Part shown: piece after piece, positions 1 to 9,200 of the stretch
Layout of the letters: each line of letters begins with the position of its first letter
Numbering within the stretch: the first letter of the stretch is position 1
Assembly (NCBI RefSeq): GCF_000010805.1
Contig: NC_012523.1
Coordinates: 47,161 to 111,160, forward strand
Length of the DNA: 64,000 nt
Reading direction: 5' to 3'
Source: Rhodococcus opacus B4
GTDB lineage: Bacteria; Actinomycetota; Actinomycetes; Mycobacteriales; Mycobacteriaceae
Made by a program: the position numbers and the translations under genes
Notes under the pieces: model-generated
Told to the model about the DNA's origin: nothing
Database searches by the model: none
The model's input: only the letters and a program-made list of their open reading frames with translations

Positions 1-2
1 CC

Positions 3-116
3 AGCTTCGTTGTCGCTGGGGGAGTTTTCCTTACGGCCCTTGCGGCAGGTTGCAAGAATCGTGATGCGGCGCACTACGCATTCTGGGGCCTCATGTTGAC
101 GGCGGCGTTCGCCTAA
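3..116 (+). CDS. 3' end of a truncated membrane protein
   Basis: The frame is open from the window edge and ends in TAA at 114-116, giving the last 37 residues of a protein whose start lies outside the window. The visible tail is hydrophobic, with one likely membrane segment near its beginning and a second at its very end (WGLMLTAAFA), and a short polar turn (CKNRD) between them. GC-rich third positions support coding. The family cannot be named from so little. It converges on the minus-strand gene at 158-976. Confidence 0.5.
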   Translation, partial: SFVVAGGVFLTALAAGCKNRDAAHYAFWGLMLTAAFA

Positions 117-157
117 TTGCCCAGACTCGCAGCGGCGGATAATGGCAGCCGGTGAAG

Positions 158-976
158 TCAGTCGGGCTGCGTGTGGCGGCGAGCATGCCGGGCCAGAAGG
201 TGCTTCTTGTTCTTCTCGCTGCGGAAGATCTCGCGAGTCACGGCTTGGTCGATCATTCCGGGCTCGTCGAGCACGCGCTTCGCGGCGAGGCGCATCAACT
301 CGGCGCGATCAGATCCGACCCGTGCGGCCAGCGCGTCGAGCTTGTCACGGAGGGCATCGTCGAAGTGCACATTCGCCCTGGCCGGATAGATCTCGGGTCT
401 GAGATCCCGCAACGGCGCAATGGCCTCCAGGTCTCTAGTGAGGTCACCGGGCTCGTCCAACAGGCGCCGAAGGACGACCCGCAGCAGCGCAGTGTTGAGC
501 TTGTCCCCGTATCGTCCGGCGAGCCTCCAGACTTGCTGCTTGCTGGACGGGAGAACCATCACGTCGACCCAGTCGGACAGCCCTGCCCGCTCGGCCTCAC
601 GGAGCAGTGGATGCTTGTAGCGACCAGGCGCTTCCAGGAAACGATGCAGCGCAATCCGCATGAGGGCACTGACCGTGGTGTCGTGCTCGACGGCCAACTC
701 CGCGAACTCCAGCGCAGTGGCAGGCTCCACTTTGATTTTCAGCATGACCAGCGGGATCGCCCGCAGCGCTTCCGAGATCCTCCGCTGTTCCGAGAGACCA
801 CGACCGACAGCCTTGGGCTGATTAACAAGTCGCCGGCACGCAACACGGACCAGCGCCCCAAATCGACGGGGGCCGATTCCCTCGGCCATCTCCTCGAGTC
901 TGCGTTTGGTCTCCGGGTCGAAGCGAAGCGCGATGGGATCGCCCACAGGGATCCGCCCAGGCTTCAACTCAGTCAT
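158..976 (-). CDS. Protein with four tandem ribbon-helix-helix-like units
   Basis: This 272-residue protein has no catalytic motif. It contains four similar units of about 40 residues, at roughly 14-53, 79-117, 136-177 and 201-240. Each unit reads as a short beta strand, a charged helix and a second helix, and the last three end in a related EAPG or DEPG turn. That is the layout of the Arc/MetJ/CopG ribbon-helix-helix DNA-binding fold, which normally works as a dimer of single units. I start it at the ATG at 976, because the open frame beyond reads as non-coding. A DNA-binding role in plasmid partition or copy control is inference; the tail after residue 245 is basic. Confidence 0.7.
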   Translation of the reverse strand: MTELKPGRIPVGDPIALRFDPETKRRLEEMAEGIGPRRFGALVRVACRRLVNQPKAVGRGLSEQRRISEALRAIPLVMLKIKVEPATALEFAELAVEHDTTVSALMRIALHRFLEAPGRYKHPLLREAERAGLSDWVDVMVLPSSKQQVWRLAGRYGDKLNTALLRVVLRRLLDEPGDLTRDLEAIAPLRDLRPEIYPARANVHFDDALRDKLDALAARVGSDRAELMRLAAKRVLDEPGMIDQAVTREIFRSEKNKKHLLARHARRHTQPD

Positions 977-1501
977 TCCTCGATCTTCTCGTCCGCACCC
1001 GCAACCCTCTTCGTGTGGGTTCGCTGATGGCTCGGCGGTGACGATCATTCGGGAAAGATGCGAAGCCGCTGACACGCTCGGTGCAGGCGGCTTCTCATGT
1101 GCATGGCGTGCCGCGTGGCATACGCAACACCACCACACGCGTGCCGGTGGCGCTCATTGCGTGGTGTCGCCAGGTCGCATGCCACGCCCAACTTCGCCCG
1201 GCAACGTGTCCCGGTCGAGTACTGCTGGGCGCCCGCGATCACGGCGCGCAGCAGTACTCGGCGTACCTCCATGCCTCCTTTGCCGGTGTTGCGGCTCGGC
1301 TGGCGCCTACGAACGCGGCGGCAGCCGAGCCGCCCTACTCTTGTCGCAAGCCTCCGACCTGCGACGATAACCCTGGCGAATCGATCTCAAGTGCAAGTAC
1401 GATCTCTTCCTGAGGTTACAAAAGTAGGAAAGTGTGATACTTTAATTGAGGAGTTAGGTACCCCAGCTGTAGAAGCCTGGGGAAACCCAACTCGCCGATA
1501 A
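977..1501. other. Non-coding stretch with several dyad symmetries
   Basis: No convincing gene lies here. The stretch has a strong hairpin at 1216-1260. Further left, between about 1110 and 1195, are looser inverted copies of GCGTGGCAT and GTGGTGT. From about 1396 the DNA becomes clearly more AT-rich and includes a small CCCCAG/CTGGGG dyad near 1460-1482. It could be a binding site for the neighbouring DNA-binding protein or part of a replication or partition region; the sequence alone does not decide. Confidence 0.5.
1216..1260. repeat. 18-bp inverted repeat with 9-nt loop
   Basis: The arms at 1216-1233 and 1243-1260 (CGAGTACTGCTG followed by SGCGCC) are complementary at 17 of 18 positions and are separated by nine bases. 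There is no T-run on either side, so it is not a typical intrinsic terminator. It lies upstream of the four-unit ribbon-helix-helix protein and is a candidate operator or centromere-like site. Confidence 0.6.
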
Positions 1502-1618
1502 TTAAATATCGACCAGGTTTGCAAACATCTGTTCAAGCAGCCATCGGACGAGTGCTCCAGCCAGAAGCTTTCCGATAACGCTAGAGACGCGCTTAGAGCG
1601 CGGCTGATCAGGCGTCAT
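1502..1618 (-). CDS. Small 38-residue protein, unknown
   Basis: The open frame extends further upstream, but the ATG at 1618 is preceded by an excellent ribosome-binding site (GAGGAGGTGGGAGGC). I therefore place the start there. The peptide has a basic N-terminus (QPRSKRVSS) followed by an amphipathic to hydrophobic helix (IGKLLAGALVRWLLEQMF), so it may sit on a membrane or pair with another helix. It lies downstream of the 423-residue helix-turn-helix gene, with an inverted repeat between them. I do not recognise a family. Confidence 0.5.
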   Translation of the reverse strand: MTPDQPRSKRVSSVIGKLLAGALVRWLLEQMFANLVDI

Positions 1619-1667
1619 GCCTCCCACCTCCTCTCTTTGTAGTTGTTGGTGGAACCGGTCACACAGA

Positions 1668-1698
1668 TATCCGACACCAGACGAGATGGTGTCGGATA
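1668..1698. promoter_or_regulatory. Perfect 12-bp inverted repeat
   Basis: The arms TATCCGACACCA and its exact complement are separated by seven bases (1680-1686). The element lies about 50 bases upstream of the small ORF start at 1618 and downstream of the gene ending at 1841. It could be an operator for the small gene or a transcription attenuator. No T-run follows it. Confidence 0.5.
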
Positions 1699-1840
1699 GA
1701 GGCGTGTCCGGGTACATCCTATCAGATCGCTTGACCTGGGCTTTTGTTCACCCCGATGTACCAATCCCGCCGCCGGAGACCGGGTTTCCCCGGTCCGTCT
1801 CCGGGTTCCCTGGCGGCCCTGCGAGTCCCAAGGCCCGTGG

Positions 1841-3112
1841 TCAGTTCCTGTCGAAGAACGTCTCCGCTTCCCGACGAATCTGTGCGAGCCGCTTCGAGAC
1901 TGCGCTGTGGCTGGCGTACCCCAGCATCTCGGCGATCTCGCTCTTGCTCGTCACGCCGCTGTTGAGGAGCACTACGATCTGCCTGTTACGGGCATCGAGC
2001 AGCGCGAGGAAGTCGTTGGTGACGACGTTGCCCACGATCTCGCTCTCCGGTCCTTGGACCGGGATGGTGTCGGTCAACTCGACGAACGTCACCTTGATCT
2101 TTCGCCGCTTGCCGTGCAGCTTTCGTTCGAAGTCTTCTCTCGCGTACGACCAGTGGCTGGAGAAGTCGTCCTCGATCCGGTGAGAGCGGACAGCGTCGAG
2201 GATGCCGCGTAGCTGACCGATTCGGTCCGCGGCCTCCACCGTCTCGACCAGGGCTTCACGGGCGTCGTCCTCACCGAACCAGACGGGCCCGCCCTTCCGG
2301 GGGTTGCCGGCCACCGCCGCCTCGAGCACGCTGCCATCCTCGAGAGTGACCGGCCCGGCGGTCTTGCCCTTGTCGACCTCATCGAAGTCACGCAGTCGGT
2401 CCTGAATGACCGCCGTGACCGCCGGCACCCAGAAATCGAGATTGTGGGTCAGCAGCCGTACCGGGTCGTCGTCCGAGAACGCCTTCATCTTCGATCCCGA
2501 CTCCAGGTGGGGCCACACTGTCCATGCCCACGCCCGGGTGAGCCGGGCAGCGAAGTCGGCTGGCAGGAAGTCATCGACACCCGCATTGTCAGCCATGAAT
2601 GGCCACTGTCCGCGACGCAGCGTCGGCAACCCGAACATATCCAGGACGCGCTTCGGCAGCAGGTGCATTAACGGTGCGTACTCGAAGTATCGCGACCGTG
2701 TGCGAGGCACGAGAGTGACGTTGACGTCCCCGAGCTCCGCCAGCTTAGCCAACTGGTCCGGAAGATCGTCCACGTCGAAGAACCGGCGCCGGAACTGGGC
2801 CGACTCCCAAAGCATGTTCCACTTCCCGACCGCCAGCTCGAACTCCGGACCCGCGTTGTGGGGCATCGACAACGCCACATACTCCGGCGGCGACGGTTCC
2901 AATGGGCGGACCATGCCGCCGAACATGAACCCGGCCGAGAGGTTGTACAAGGACGGGAACTCGTCCGGGGTCGCGTCCTCCTCGGGGAGAAACACCGCAT
3001 CGCGGCGCCACTCCAAGATCTCTGCCGCAGTGGGCTCGCGCTCCTCCTCACTCATCGGGTCCCCCGTCATCTGTGCCACTGCCCGGTTCGTCTGCTCGTT
3101 TGTCATCGTCAT
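1841..3112 (-). CDS. Hypothetical protein with C-terminal sigma-region-4-like HTH
   Basis: The 423-residue protein is acidic at its N-terminus (SEEEREPTAAEI) and has no recognisable enzyme motif. Residues about 371-423 form a clear helix-turn-helix of the sigma-70 region 4 or LuxR kind, with NSGVTSKSEIAEMLGY as its core and SAVSKRL as the recognition helix. It lies downstream of the giant methylase-helicase gene, separated by about 130 bases, on the same strand. Start codons at 3112 and two codons later are both possible. A DNA-binding role is supported; the rest of the protein is unexplained. Confidence 0.75.
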   Translation of the reverse strand: MTMTNEQTNRAVAQMTGDPMSEEEREPTAAEILEWRRDAVFLPEEDATPDEFPSLYNLSAGFMFGGMVRPLEPSPPEYVALSMPHNAGPEFELAVGKWNMLWESAQFRRRFFDVDDLPDQLAKLAELGDVNVTLVPRTRSRYFEYAPLMHLLPKRVLDMFGLPTLRRGQWPFMADNAGVDDFLPADFAARLTRAWAWTVWPHLESGSKMKAFSDDDPVRLLTHNLDFWVPAVTAVIQDRLRDFDEVDKGKTAGPVTLEDGSVLEAAVAGNPRKGGPVWFGEDDAREALVETVEAADRIGQLRGILDAVRSHRIEDDFSSHWSYAREDFERKLHGKRRKIKVTFVELTDTIPVQGPESEIVGNVVTNDFLALLDARNRQIVVLLNSGVTSKSEIAEMLGYASHSAVSKRLAQIRREAETFFDRN

Positions 3113-3246
3113 ACCTACATCACGACGGTCCTCCCTGATTCCGTTCCGAGAGCTCCGTCACATAGTTCTTCCGTCCGGCTGCTATATCGAGGGAGTCCGG
3201 CGGGCACGACTAACAGGTCCTCTACTGGTCGTGCCCGCAAGCGGGT

Positions 3247-6200
3247 CTACCTTTCCCGACCTGTATCGCGGCTGCGGTCGGCTCGCAGGCCGGGTGGGAT
3301 CCGCTCGATCGTGGCGGTGTTCGTTGCGGCGGCCGTGGTTGCGTGGGCGGGGTAGTCGGAGTGGACCAGGCGAATGACCTCGGCCAGCTCTTTGTCGGCT
3401 ACTGTTTCGGCGGCGGCCGCAGGCTGGGTGCCGTTGGCGCGCACCTCGGTCAGCGCAGCTTGGTCTCGTTCCCACACCACCACCGGTGGAACTGCGGCTT
3501 CCGCGAGGGCCGTCCCGATGGCCTTCTCTGCGGCGGAGATCGCGGCGTCCCGGTTGGGGAAGGTGCCGCTGTCGAGGGTTTCCCTGTCGTTGTGGGCGGA
3601 CCAGTACCAGTCGCGGCCGGTCCACTTCACCACGGCGCCGGGATCGCCGGTGTCACGATCGAATCCGGCGGTGAGCTCGGAGCCGATCTCGTCGGTGCGC
3701 TGCCACCGCGGTGGTTGCGGGTTCGCCGCCCGCTCGGCCTTGCGTTCGGCATGCTCGCGGGCCGCCGCCACCATCCGGGCAGGGGTGGCTTCCCGCAGTT
3801 CATCCTCGGTCATGCCCTGGTCTTCGGCGTGCCCGCGGGTGGGGTTGAGGTCGCGGGTCCACCCGCGGTACATGCCGGCGGCCGCCAATCGTTCCTTGGT
3901 CGCCTCCTTCTCGGCGAGCGCCTCGGGGGAGTTCTCCCGGGCGGCGAGGTCGGCCCGCATTTCGTTGTAGGTGTGTGTGAGGCGGGTGATCTCGTCGGTC
4001 TTGGCGAACGGGACCCCGAGCTTGTCGGCGAGCTGCTCGGTCTGGGTGACCATGTAGTCGCGGTCCTTGACGTGCAGGTCCATCGCGGCGGGCAGGTCGG
4101 CGGCCATGTTGGTCAGCCGGGTCACCATGCCGGATCCGCCGTCGGCGCTGCCGAGTGCCAGGTCGACGACCTCGGCGTCGACGGTGCGGACGATGCCACC
4201 GGTGAGGCGGAATGCGTACCCGCCGACCGGGAGCCGGCCCATCGAGATTTCGGCTCCGGCGATCTCGGCCACCAGATGCTGGCCATCGGGTTGACGTTCG
4301 AGGTCGCGGACGATGTGCGCCAGCCGGGTTTGCACCGCCTTGCGTACCTCCGCCGGTTCGGCGAACGAGACCGCACGCCCGCCCACGGTGAGGGTCCGCT
4401 GTTTGCGGGGCAGTTCACCCCAGGCGGTGAGGGCGTCGGCGACCTCGCGGCCTTCGGCGATCTCCTTGGTCAGGATCGGCAATCGGGTGCGGTTGTCGTG
4501 CAGTTGCCACTTGATTCGCTCCTGGTCGGAGCGGTGGGCGCGGGCTTCGGCGTTGAGTTTGCGGAGTCGGGTTTCGAGTTCGACGACCTCGATGTAGCGG
4601 GGATCGCCGGTCGCGGCGGCCTTGGTCGCGGCCATCGACGAGGTCATGTCGTCGCTGCCGATGTCTTCGGCCTCGGAGAAGTCGATCGCCCCGCGGCGGA
4701 GCTGCTCGATGTAGGCGGACTTCTTCTCCACGGTCTGCCACTTGGTGGTGTCGTAGGAGCGTTCCCCGACGATGTTGATGATCTCGACGGTCTTGTTCTG
4801 GTTGCCCTGCCGGATGATCCGGCCCTCGCGTTGTTCGAGGTCCGCGGGCCGCCAGGGGCAGTCGACGTGGTAGAGCGCGGTCGCGCGTTTCTGCACGTTC
4901 ATGCCGGTGCCCATCGTCTCCGACGAGCCGATGAGCACTTTCACCTCGCCGCGTCGGCAGGCGGCGAACAACTCCCGCTTGTCCTTCGGCTTGGGGTAGT
5001 CCTGGATGAACTGGACCGCGCCGGGGGACATGCCGCGGGCGACCAGGTCGGCGCGGATGATGTCGTAGACGGTGTCGTCGCGGCCGGTCTTGGGGGTGCC
5101 GCGGTCGAGGAACACGATCTGCAGACCGCCGGTGCGTGGTTCCGGGTTGCCGGCCTCGTCGTAGTAGACGGTATCGGCGGTGCGTTGCTCGACCTCCCAG
5201 AGCTTGTTCACCAGCAGGTCGACCCGGCCTTCGCCCGCTGGTGGTGCGTCGAGCCCGCCGAGGCGGGGGTCGAGGGTGACGTTGGCGCCGTCGCTGCCGA
5301 TCTTGAGTGGGTTGTCGATGTGCGCGGTCTTGCCGGTGTACATCTGCATCCGCTCGTCCAGGTCGATCATGAAGTCTCGGACCTGTTGCGGCATTTCGAA
5401 GGTCAGGTTCTGGCGGCCGCCTCCTGCGATCTCGGGAAGGGTCGCGGGGACCTGCTCGCGGATGACGACGTCGGTGAACTGGGCGTTCATCGCCATCAGG
5501 GCGGGCAGGTTGACGAACTTGCCGATCCTCGACACCGACCGCAGTTCGGAGCCGGTGACGTTCATTTCCACCGATTGGCGCATCGCGGCGAAGTTCGCCG
5601 CCCAGGCGTCGATGTTCTCCATGCCGCCGGCCTCGAGCAGGTCCGGGCGCAGGTACTTCGTCATCACCCACAGCTCAGACATGCTGTTGGCGACCGGGGT
5701 GCCGGTGGCGAAGGTGACGACCTTCTCCGGAACGGGTTTGCGGCCCTCGACGGCGGCGCGCTGGCGGTACTTACGCCGCAGGTAGGACAGTTTCATGTCC
5801 AGGTCGGTGGCCCGGCTCGATCCTTCCCGCAGCGCCAGGTCGGCGTTGTTGGACTGGCGGGAGAGGTTCTTCCACATGTGCGCTTCGTCGAGAAACAGGT
5901 AGTCACAGCCGGTTTGCTCGAAGGAGAACCCGACGTCCTTGGAGTCGGCGTTGACCTTCTTCTCGAGCTTGTCCTGCCACCGCTTCTTGGCCTTCTCGAT
6001 CTCCTTGATCGTGTTCTGCCCGGTAGCGGATTCCCGGGCCTCCTCGAGCTTGGTGATCTCGTCGGCGATGTAGGCCGCCTGGGTGTCGACCGAGCACTGC
6101 ATCTTGGTGAAGGCCGGCTCGGGGACGATCACCAGATCCCAGTCCTGGGACGCCGATTGCGCCATGAACAGTTGCCGGTCGGCGCGGGATTTGAAGTCGT

Positions 6201-9200
6201 CCCCGACCAGCACCCGGGCACCGGGGTAGGCGTCGGCGACCTCGCGGCCCCACTGGTCGATGAGGTGGTTCGGGACCACCACCCAGGGCTGTTTGATCTG
6301 CCCGAGGCGGCGCATCTCCATCGCGCACATCGTGATCGACCAGGTCTTGCCGGTTCCGACGGTGTGGTCGAGGAGCACCGACGGTTCGTTGATCTGCCGC
6401 ACCGCGACGGCCGCCTGGTGCGGATGGGGTGCGATCCGCAGTCCGGGGAAGGTGCGGCCCTGCCCGTTGTAGGCGGGGTCGACGAAGGAGTTGAACCGGT
6501 CGTTGAACACTCGGGTCAGCTCGGCGGTGCGGGCCGGGTCGTTGAACAGCCAGTCCCCGAACGCCGTTTCGAGCATCTCGGCCCGCTGTTGGAGTTCCTC
6601 GGTGAGCTCTTCGTGGAACCGCGGCTTGGGGGAGTGTTCGAGTTCGGCCTCGGTCTTCAGCACCCGGATGGGCTGGTTGTTGGCGATCTTCTCCAGCAAC
6701 GACAACCCGTCGACGCCGCGCCGGTCCCCGGCGGTTTCGTACGGCAGCCCGTAGGGGTCGGTGTACTGGTCGCCGGCGATCGTGAAGTCCCAGGACGCGG
6801 TGATGGGGGAGTACTCGACCGCGATGCGGGTGTCCGGGTGCACCGAGAACGCTTCCCGGATGAACTGCGCGTACATCGGGGTCGGCACCCAGTTCGCACC
6901 GGGGCGGACAGTGATGTTGGTCGGATCCAGATCCGCCGGGATCACCTGCCGCAGTGCATCGACCGCGCCGGCGTAGAGCTGCGGGTCCTGCCTGGCGGCG
7001 GCTTCGGTGGCCGCCAACTTCTCCCGCACGTTTCCGGACAGGAACCTCGGGGCCGGGATCAGCTCGGTCGGGTCTTCCGGGTCGGGGAAGACCAGCCCCG
7101 CGAGTTGGTCCCGGGCGGCGTCGATGTCGATGCCCACCAGCCCGGAGATCCGGTCCAGGTCGACCTGCCCGGTCTCGTCCAAGCTGACTGCCAGCGCTTC
7201 GGCGACGTCCTGGGCGGACTGGGCTCGCTGCGGCGGGGTGATGACGTCCTCGGTGAAGATCTTCGACTTCCGCGCCTGCTGGGTGTCCTCGTCGAAAATC
7301 TCGATGCTGCGGACCAGCTGGATCGCCGGGTCGTAGCGGATGGCACCCTCGAGGTGCCGCATCTTCTTCCACGGCGGGTTCGGCTCGGATGCCTCCGCCA
7401 GCAACCGGGCGGCGACGTCCTCAGGGAGTGCCCCGGTGACCGGGCCAGTCTCGTCGCCGTTGTTGGCCCGCCACTTCTTCTCCAGGTCGGCGAAGCGTTT
7501 GTCGATGACCTTCTGCGTCGGAGGGCCAGGAGTGACCCAGGTGAACCGGCCCAGCGGCCCGTACTTGCGCGCATACCCGTCGTACTGGCGGTTCAGCTGC
7601 GCCCGCAGCCGGTTCTTGATGTCCTCGTCGCCGCCGGTGCGCTGGGCGTCGACCAGGTCGGTGACCGTGCCGGCCATGGCGAGCATGGACTTCCACTGGG
7701 CGGTGCGGGCCTTGTCGATCTTCGACGGCACCGGCATCCACCGGCCGCCGAGGGAAAGCTGCTCGAACATCTCGATCTCGTCGTTGAACCGCACCGATCC
7801 CGGAACCTCGGTGATCGCGGCTTCTTCCGCAGTGACCAGCCCGGCCCGATCGAGCATCGGGTCGGCCGCCGGCTCCTCGGCATCCTGCCCCAATCCCGCC
7901 CTCTTCGCGGTGTCGACGATCGCGGTCAGCCGGTCACGGACCTGGGTGGCCAACGGGCGGGACGGGTCGGCGGTCACCTTCAAGGTGGCCGCCGAGTACA
8001 TCCCCGACCCGACCCCGAGTTCACCGAGCACGTTCTCCGGGTGGGCCAGGAAGTAGTCGTTGACCTGGATCTCACCGTCGGCCAGCTCAGCCTTCGAGGT
8101 GGTGATCCACTGCTCGGTCGCCGCTGCCTGTGCGCGGCCGGCCTCGCGGCGCCGGAAGATCAGCAGGTCGGTGACCACATCGGTACCGGCCTGCCGGTCG
8201 AATGCCTTGGTCGGCAACCGCAGTGCGCCAACCAGGTCGCCGAGCTCGGCGATCTCCTCGCGGGCCTTGGTCCGCTGGGCGTCGGAGGTGAAAGCGCTGG
8301 TGATGACCGCGACGTAACCACCGGTTTCGGTCAGCGCCAGGGACTTACGGAGGAAATAGTTGTGAATGGTCAGCCCGGACGGGTTATGCAGCGGGTCGCC
8401 GACCGCGAAGTTGCCGAACGGGACATTGCCGATCACCGCAGTGAAGGCGCCCTCGTCGGGGGAGAACTTCTCGAATCCGTGACCCCGGACCTGGTGCCCC
8501 GGATACAGGTGGTGCGCGATCCGGGCGGTCATCGGGTCCAGCTCCACCCCCACCATCCGGGTGCCCTTCGGGGCGTGACCGATGAAGTTGCCGGCCCCAC
8601 AGCCCGGTTCGAGGACCCGCCCGCCCGTGAACCCGGCTCTGCCCAGCGCAGACCACATCTCGGCCGCGATCGCCGGATCGGTGTAATGGGCGTTGAGAGT
8701 GGAGGCGCGGGCGGCGTCGATCTCCGGCGGGGTCAGCACGGCGGAGAGGTCGCTGCGGAGCTCGTCCCACTCCGGTTTGCGCTTGTCGAAGATGTCCGGG
8801 ACCGCACCCCACCCGGACCAGGCGGCGAGGATCCGCTGTTCGGCCGGGGTCGCTGCCCGGTGTTCGTCGCCGAGCTGGTGCACCAGGCGGATCGCGTCGA
8901 TGTTCGCCCGGGCGCGGGCCTTTGCCCCGGACGGAGCCAATACCTCGGCGCCGAGGACGAAGTTCGCGGCCGCCGCGTCCGGCTGATCCGGGACCGGCTG
9001 GACGGCGAGCGGCGCAGTTTCGGCTGCGGGTTCGTTCTCGGGGTCCCGGACGACGTGGTTTCGGGTGTCGCGCTCACCGGTGATGCTCGCGGTGACCTCG
9101 GTCGCCGCAACCGACTCGGCGCTCCGTCCGGTGCGGGCGGTGGCGATCGCCTCGGCCAGGGTTGCCGTGATGACCGGTTCGGCGTCACCGCGGCTGACCT

